This document shows, piece after piece, positions 34,585-39,016 of a DNA stretch of 39,016 bases (positions within the stretch are counted from its first letter, which is position 1; every line of letters starts with the position of its first letter). Position numbers and translations under genes: made by a program. The notes under the pieces were generated by a model that did no database searches, was not told the origin of the DNA, and worked only from the letters and a program-made list of their open reading frames with translations. Source of the stretch: Candidatus Methanophagales archaeon (GTDB lineage Archaea; Halobacteriota; Syntropharchaeia; Alkanophagales; Methanospirareceae); assembly GCA_030602585.1 (NCBI GenBank), contig JAUVZJ010000014.1, forward strand, positions 1 to 39,016. The letters are read 5' to 3'.

Positions 34585-34685
34585 ATAAAATAGCTAAACT
34601 GATAATAGGAGTCGGGTTGTTGGTGCTTGTGCTAAGCATGGTGGTAACAAGCGCAGCGAGCGCGGAAAAAGAGCTTGAAGGTTAA
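34581..34685 (+). CDS. signal-peptide-like mini-ORF after atpB
   Basis: A 34-codon frame whose ATG overlaps the atpB stop (ATGA). It has a Lys-containing start, an uninterrupted hydrophobic stretch ([16 protein letters not shown]), and TSAASA|EKE, a good signal-peptidase site, then stops after six more residues. It looks like the leader of an exported protein whose body was lost, or a single-helix small membrane protein. It overlaps the DUF63 start region by 11 bases in another frame. Confidence 0.45.
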   Translation: MNKIAKLIIGVGLLVLVLSMVVTSAASAEKELEG

Positions 34686-35529
34686 ATTGACCGAAGCGAT
34701 AAGACAATTTGTCAGCACATACTATATTCATCCTATCACACATGACGCAGGCTACAATCCGGTAAATACGATAACATGGGCTTTATTACTGGTATTATGC
34801 CTCTTTTTGACGTTAAAATTACTGAAGAAGCTCGATATAGAGATAGACAAACGTTTTATCGCTGCCGTATCATCATACATCTTTGTCGGTGCAAGCTTAA
34901 GAGTGATGGAAGATGCGGGATTATTCTCTCCTCCCCTGAGCTACGTGCTGATCACCCCGTTAATCTATTTTCTTTTATTCTTTTGCTCCGTTGCCATACT
35001 TACGATATCGGTAAAAATATTTAGGTCGAACAAGATAAGAGATTGTAATTATAAGCTGGCTTTTGGTCTGGTCGGAGTGCTATGGTTTTCCGCAAACCTG
35101 ATGATTCTATTGAGTAAAGAAGAAATAATTTCACCCTGGGTTCTTTTTGCCGTCATTGGCATTTCCGCGATAATATTGCTCGTGATATACGCAATTGGCG
35201 CGAAATTTAGCGTGCATTTTCTAACAGAAAAGCTGAACGTCTCGGTTTTAGCGGCTCATCTACTCGATGCCTCTTCCTCTTATATCGGGATTGATCTACT
35301 TGGTTACAGCGGGAAACACGTGATAGAAGGCATTATAGTAAAATATACGGGCTCAGCAGCCGGGATGTATCCACTCAAGCTCGGAATGCTCATCCCCGTG
35401 TTATATTTACTGGATACGCAATTTAGCGAGAAGGATAGAGAGTTGAAAAATCTCGTTTTGCTGGCTATTATCGTTATTGGTCTTGCACCCGCCGTGAGAA
35501 ATACGCTCAGGCTGATTCTGGGTGTTTAA
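34675..35529 (+). CDS. DUF63 family archaeal membrane protein
   Basis: A 284-residue membrane protein with about eight hydrophobic segments. The start region with YYIHPITHDAGYNPVNTITWALLL at about 16-39, and the later LLDASSSYIGIDLLGY (positions about 197-212) with a conserved Asp, match the DUF63 family found only in archaea. The function of the family is unknown. The assigned start is a TTG at 34675; no better ATG exists before the conserved region. The position directly after atpB and a mini-ORF suggests cotranscription with the ATPase genes. Confidence 0.8.
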   Translation: MKVKLTEAIRQFVSTYYIHPITHDAGYNPVNTITWALLLVLCLFLTLKLLKKLDIEIDKRFIAAVSSYIFVGASLRVMEDAGLFSPPLSYVLITPLIYFLLFFCSVAILTISVKIFRSNKIRDCNYKLAFGLVGVLWFSANLMILLSKEEIISPWVLFAVIGISAIILLVIYAIGAKFSVHFLTEKLNVSVLAAHLLDASSSYIGIDLLGYSGKHVIEGIIVKYTGSAAGMYPLKLGMLIPVLYLLDTQFSEKDRELKNLVLLAIIVIGLAPAVRNTLRLILGV

Positions 35530-36419
35530 AAGAAAATATACCCGATAACAAACCCGATTATCGCACCCGAATTAAGAAAGGGCAGTCCCGCATGCGGTTT
35601 TCCTCTGCCTGCAATTCTGCTGAGCACCGCGTAACCTGCCAGAGTTCCTATTAGCGCACACAAAGCAGGTGCGTTTATCAGCCCCAGGTAGTGAGTAAAT
35701 ACTTCCATACTCATACGATTCGCAGAAACGACCAGCAAAGAAGGTATAATCGCATCACCAAGTCCCATGTAAAATGCTTCTTCCATCTCGCTCTTACCCT
35801 CATCCCGGTCATTATCTCGCAATAAAGAAAAACTCCGCTTCCTCGGCAGAACGAAAAGAACCGGTATCCGCAAATCAACAATAGATTCCGCTAATGATAC
35901 CATGTGCTTTGTCTTGTAAACCGCTATTGCGTCGTATACCGCTAATATTACCATCAATAGCAGAACCGGAATTATGCCGAGCGAAATACCAAATATCGCC
36001 GCCGCTCCTCCTCCTATTATCAAACCAGTCGCATCGAGGACATACCATTCGGGATATATATACAGGAGAAGAGCAAGTGCAAGAGTGATAATCAAAGCGA
36101 TAATGCCATAAGGAACAAGAACTGCCATTACATAATATATCGTTACTGCCACCGCTGCGAGCATCACGAAATGAATAAGTTTTTTTCCTCCCTTAAATCT
36201 AAGCACGATAAGAATGAGCGCTGTGAAACCCATGATGAGGACGAAAAAATAGACGGGATTCCACATTGACTCTGGATTTTCAAAAGCCTTTACGTCGGAA
36301 ACTTCAAAAGGCGTCGCCAGCATTAATGCTATAGCACTCGTAAGCAGGATAAAAGCACCCATTCCTATAACCAGAGCAATACTAATACTCTTTTCTTCTG
36401 TTTTTTCCTCTTCGTTCAT
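35526..36419 (-). CDS. presenilin/signal-peptide-peptidase-like intramembrane aspartic protease
   Basis: A 297-residue archaeal member of the GxGD proteases (A22/DUF1119-like), cleaving peptides within the membrane. About nine hydrophobic segments are visible. The catalytic pair is Asp163 in AVYDAIAVYKTKHM and Asp222 in GLGDAIIPS, and the PAL-equivalent motif is HAGLPFLN at 276-283. A charged loop between the two catalytic helices (about 192-215) is expected. Its stop overlaps the convergent DUF63 stop. The substrate is unknown; remnants of signal peptides are typical for the family. Confidence 0.88.
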   Translation of the reverse strand: MNEEEKTEEKSISIALVIGMGAFILLTSAIALMLATPFEVSDVKAFENPESMWNPVYFFVLIMGFTALILIVLRFKGGKKLIHFVMLAAVAVTIYYVMAVLVPYGIIALIITLALALLLYIYPEWYVLDATGLIIGGGAAAIFGISLGIIPVLLLMVILAVYDAIAVYKTKHMVSLAESIVDLRIPVLFVLPRKRSFSLLRDNDRDEGKSEMEEAFYMGLGDAIIPSLLVVSANRMSMEVFTHYLGLINAPALCALIGTLAGYAVLSRIAGRGKPHAGLPFLNSGAIIGFVIGYIFF

Positions 36420-36503
36420 CGTATTCGTATTGTTATTATTATTTTAATATTTTATTTATCAATAGATATAAGGATTTTGACGAAGTGAATTGTTATCACA
36501 GAG

Positions 36504-37019
36504 ATGAAAGCCGTGATAAGCGTATTCAACAAGGATAAAGTGGTAGAATTTGCAAAAGCCCTGAATGAACTTGGGATAGAGATAATCGCAACTGAAGGCA
36601 CAGCAAGGGCGATTCTGGAGAATGGAATCACGGTGATCAAAGTGTCGGAATTCACGGGATTTCAAGAGATGCTCGAAGGAAAGGTGAAGACCCTGCATCC
36701 AGGCATTCATGCTGGAATCGCAACTGCGGAGATAGGAATCATTGCTGTAAATCTCATACCCCTTGACCTTACAGCCAAAAAACCGCTGGATAGTATGGAC
36801 ATCGGCGGTGTTGCAATGCTTCGCTCCGGTATAAAGAATTTTGAACACGTTGCGGTTATCGTAAATCCCGCGAGATACGATGAAATAATTGAAGAGCTTC
36901 GGAAGGAGGGCGAAATAGCTCGTGATACGAAACTTAGCCTGGCGAAGGAGGCATCGAAATATATATTAGCATACGAATCAAAAATTGATAGGATATTAGA
37001 GCGGATAAGAAAGTTTTAA
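36504..37019 (+). CDS. purH: stand-alone IMP cyclohydrolase (PurH N-terminal, MGS-like domain)
   Basis: The 171-residue protein matches only the IMP cyclohydrolase half of bifunctional PurH, closing the purine ring from FAICAR. Evidence: AVISVFNKDKVVEFAKAL, IIATEGTARAILENGI, GKVKTLHPGIHAGIA at 59-73, the strand IGIIAVNLIPLD, and DIGGVAMLRSGIKNF. The AICAR formyltransferase half is absent, as in several archaea. It lies alone on the plus strand, and its last 24 bases overlap convergently with pckG. Confidence 0.88.
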   Translation: MKAVISVFNKDKVVEFAKALNELGIEIIATEGTARAILENGITVIKVSEFTGFQEMLEGKVKTLHPGIHAGIATAEIGIIAVNLIPLDLTAKKPLDSMDIGGVAMLRSGIKNFEHVAVIVNPARYDEIIEELRKEGEIARDTKLSLAKEASKYILAYESKIDRILERIRKF

Positions 37020-38888
37020 TGGCGATACATAATCCCCGTATTTCTCCCTTGCCTTGATTAGCCGTTGCCTTTGCTCCTCCAGCACCCTAAATAGTATATG
37101 CGGCGTATCAGGAACTTTTGTCTTATAGAACTCCTCCACTCGCTCGACCCTGGCTAAATTTTCCGCAACCCTCAAAGTGAATTGTTTTATGTAATCCTCT
37201 TCTGGATAGTCTTTATTAAGCACCACTATAAACAGCCGCTTAAGGTCTTCATATTTCGGTATGAGCCCTGCGGGTGTCTTTATTGCTTCCACTTCGCGAT
37301 GTGCCCGCAGTTCCATCCATTTAAGCCACACTGCCTTGTCATTTTTATCATTCGTGAAATTCCCATCTGCGTCTCTTAAGAAATAATTCACAGAGAAGAT
37401 ACAGGGTGGATTTTTTAATCCCGCACCAAACTTCAGATGATTTTCTATATATTTACCAATAGGTATGGAAAGGAAATCCAGGTTTGACATAAGATTGTGT
37501 TTTCGCACGCCTTCTTTTCCCAGCGTTGCCGCTGTCGTCTCTGACTCCAGTGCAGCACCCATGGTAATAACGCCATGCACCCAGTCAAAGGATTCCTCAA
37601 CCGGCACTTTTGTGTCTGAATCTCTTCCGCCGTATATTATCCCGCCTATTGCAACACCTTCCGGATTATCAAGCTCAGGGTCCACATTCTCTAACTGTTT
37701 CAAGTCAAGTGTAAACCTTGCATTTGGATGTGATGGTAATAGTTCGTTACCTGCATCATCCTTCTTCCCAGGCTGCCATTCTCCTGAATGATGGAAACCC
37801 TTTTCAGGATATTCGCCGTCCTTACCAATCCAGTGAACGCCTTTTTCTGCCGTTAACAGCACATTAGAGAATATAACATCACCCGGACTGTGGAGTGCAT
37901 TCCATATAATGGGGTCGTCTCGGGAGTTTACGCCCTGTATTATTCCAAATATTCCCCTCTCCGGATTGACTGCACGTATTAACCCATCCTTCTTCCTTAA
38001 GTACGCTATATCATCTCCAACTATGGTTTCACCCTCTATCATGGAAGTGGAAGTCTTTCCACAGAGTGAAGGAAATGCGCCTGCAAAATAAGTTACTCGC
38101 TTCGATGGACCATGCACGCCCATGATAAACATGTGCTCGGTTAGCCAACCTTCTTTTGATGCCCTTTTTATCGCGGGACGCATTGCTAACTTCTTGAGTC
38201 CTATGGTATTGCCACCATACTGCGTATTCACACTATATACCGTCTCGTCCTCAAGGTCAATATACACCCTCCGTTTATTGATATTCTTAGAGGTTCGTCG
38301 CTCATCCAGCTCGCCCGCGGAATGCACGAACTTGAAGAACTGCGCGGATTGCCCCAATCTTACGAATTCTTCATAGCCCTGCCTGTACAACAGGTCCTCC
38401 GAATGGGCTACATAGCAGGAATCGGTAAGTTGAACTGCGGGTATTGCGAATTCAGATTTGAGAGGTCCCAGACAAAAGAATAGCACATACAACTGGTGCC
38501 CCTGCATGATGTCTTTCAGAATTTCATGAATTTCTTTTACCCCTTCCGCCCTATCCATCGCATTTATATCAGAACCTAAATCAACACCCGGAGGTAGAAG
38601 GAACTTAGTATTTTTCTTATCGCGTGCCTGGTCGTAATAGCCGTCGAAATGAACCGTATGCCCCTCCATAGCAAGTTCCGTCTCCTCTCCAGTTCGTATC
38701 GCTTCTTGCCTGATATACCGGATATCTTCTGGTGAATCAGTGCAGACAAAAATTGTATCGGGATTACAGAGCTCAACGTACTTAGCGATAAATTGATGGA
38801 ACTCAGGATTATCTATCCTGCTAAGTTTCCGGTGGTTTTCCGCTCCTAATCTCGCTTTTAACATCTCCATTGTTTCTTTATCTTCCAT
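36996..38888 (-). CDS. pckG: phosphoenolpyruvate carboxykinase (GTP)
   Basis: It interconverts oxaloacetate plus GTP with PEP, CO2 and GDP, linking the C4 pool to gluconeogenesis. The 630 residues are typical of GTP enzymes. The kinase loop AFPSLCGKTS carries the reactive Cys276 (usual AFPSACGKTN). EGWLTEHMFIMGV, YFAGAF, GIFGIIQGVN, and IIYGGRDSDTKVPV are conserved, and the C-terminal lid region is present. A ribosome binding site GGAGG lies about 12 bases before the ATG, and a TATA box about 100 bases upstream. The 3' end overlaps convergently with the purH-like gene. Confidence 0.96.
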   Translation of the reverse strand: MEDKETMEMLKARLGAENHRKLSRIDNPEFHQFIAKYVELCNPDTIFVCTDSPEDIRYIRQEAIRTGEETELAMEGHTVHFDGYYDQARDKKNTKFLLPPGVDLGSDINAMDRAEGVKEIHEILKDIMQGHQLYVLFFCLGPLKSEFAIPAVQLTDSCYVAHSEDLLYRQGYEEFVRLGQSAQFFKFVHSAGELDERRTSKNINKRRVYIDLEDETVYSVNTQYGGNTIGLKKLAMRPAIKRASKEGWLTEHMFIMGVHGPSKRVTYFAGAFPSLCGKTSTSMIEGETIVGDDIAYLRKKDGLIRAVNPERGIFGIIQGVNSRDDPIIWNALHSPGDVIFSNVLLTAEKGVHWIGKDGEYPEKGFHHSGEWQPGKKDDAGNELLPSHPNARFTLDLKQLENVDPELDNPEGVAIGGIIYGGRDSDTKVPVEESFDWVHGVITMGAALESETTAATLGKEGVRKHNLMSNLDFLSIPIGKYIENHLKFGAGLKNPPCIFSVNYFLRDADGNFTNDKNDKAVWLKWMELRAHREVEAIKTPAGLIPKYEDLKRLFIVVLNKDYPEEDYIKQFTLRVAENLARVERVEEFYKTKVPDTPHILFRVLEEQRQRLIKAREKYGDYVSPLKLSYPL

Positions 38889-38952
38889 CTTTTATCCTTC
38901 CTCCTTGTTTTTCCTCTTTCGCTTTCATGTCCATGTCCATGACCATAAACAT
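38878..38952 (-). other. upstream ORF and hexamer repeat in the pckG leader
   Basis: Between the pckG TATA box and its ATG, bases 38926-38955 are five consecutive 6-base units (CATGTC, CATGTC, CATGAC, CATAAA, CATAAA on the plus strand), so the minus strand carries ATG every six bases. The first ATG opens a 24-codon frame that runs over the pckG ribosome binding site and stops nine bases into pckG in another frame. Translation of it could compete with pckG starts. It may be chance. Confidence 0.3.
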
Positions 38953-38981
38953 AAACCAAAAAAGATATATATTATAATCAC

Positions 38982-38989
38982 TTTATAAA
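38982..38989 (-). promoter_or_regulatory. TATA box of pckG
   Basis: The palindromic TTTATAAA (within CTTTATAAAG) lies about 94-101 bases upstream of the pckG start and predicts a leader of about 70 bases. A second AT-rich box (ATATATTATAAT, 38967-38978) is slightly closer and could serve instead. Confidence 0.4.
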
Positions 38990-39016
38990 GTTTTCGAAAT
39001 TTAATTTTTACAAATG

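Noticed and set aside
1-39016. CRISPR arrays, tRNA and rRNA genes
   Set aside because: No regularly spaced repeats and no tRNA T-loop (GGTTCGAATCC-like) or rRNA signatures were recognised by eye on either strand; short or intron-bearing tRNAs cannot be fully excluded without a scan.

Overview
The window looks like chromosomal DNA of an uncultured euryarchaeon. The archaeal markers are catalytic and regulatory subunits of an A-type ATP synthase, a DUF63 membrane protein, a presenilin-like GxGD protease, a stand-alone IMP cyclohydrolase, a GTP-type PEP carboxykinase, and TATA boxes placed for leaderless or short-leader mRNAs. The dockerin-bearing secreted protein and overall gene mix would fit the methane- and alkane-oxidising archaea related to ANME-1/Methanophagales, but that placement is inference. 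No rRNA, tRNA or CRISPR array was recognised.

Bases 110-16059 form one long plus-strand surface-glycan block with mostly ATGA-type overlaps or gaps of a few bases. It encodes UDP-glucose synthesis (GalU), a short UDP-glucose dehydrogenase and a UDP-xylose-synthase-like decarboxylase, which together could give UDP-glucuronate and UDP-xylose. It also encodes a complete dTDP-rhamnose set (RmlA, RmlB, RmlD, RmlC-like), a Wzx-type flippase, a GT4 and two GT2 glycosyltransferases, a methyltransferase, a B12-binding radical SAM enzyme, an FrhB-like iron-sulfur protein and a toroid/heparinase-like protein. An epimerase ghost sits inside the block.

Bases 16080-23179 continue the glycan theme, mostly on the minus strand: an AglD-like membrane protein, a shortened AlbA_2 protein, a plus-strand multi-spanning GT-C-like protein, and a minus-strand operon of GDP-mannose dehydratase (3' truncated), methyltransferase, GT2, and a GT2 split in two frames at a TGATG junction with a perfect internal Shine-Dalgarno. 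An IS element with 13-bp inverted ends (23227-24707) lies just upstream of the dehydratase promoter. The gaps here hold gene ghosts: a DUF104 antitoxin start, a PIN-domain (DUF3368) toxin remnant and a coiled-coil remnant. By eye this half is more AT-rich than the rest, consistent with an exchanged accessory region.

Bases 25270-39016 are mainly core metabolism: trpE-trpG-trpD and a separate trpC (all minus strand), with an unrecognised membrane-anchored protein inserted on the plus strand between trpD and trpC. A dockerin/transglutaminase-like secreted protein follows trpC. Then come an ilvD ghost, atpA-atpB without the other ATPase subunits, a signal-peptide-like mini-ORF, DUF63, presenilin-like protease, purH N-domain and pckG.

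No clearly new multi-gene system is proven. The strongest leads are the two-chain glycosyltransferase junction, the dockerin/transglutaminase protein, the small coupled ORF with its symmetric divergent promoter next to trpC, and the pattern of gene ghosts at the borders of the glycan region.
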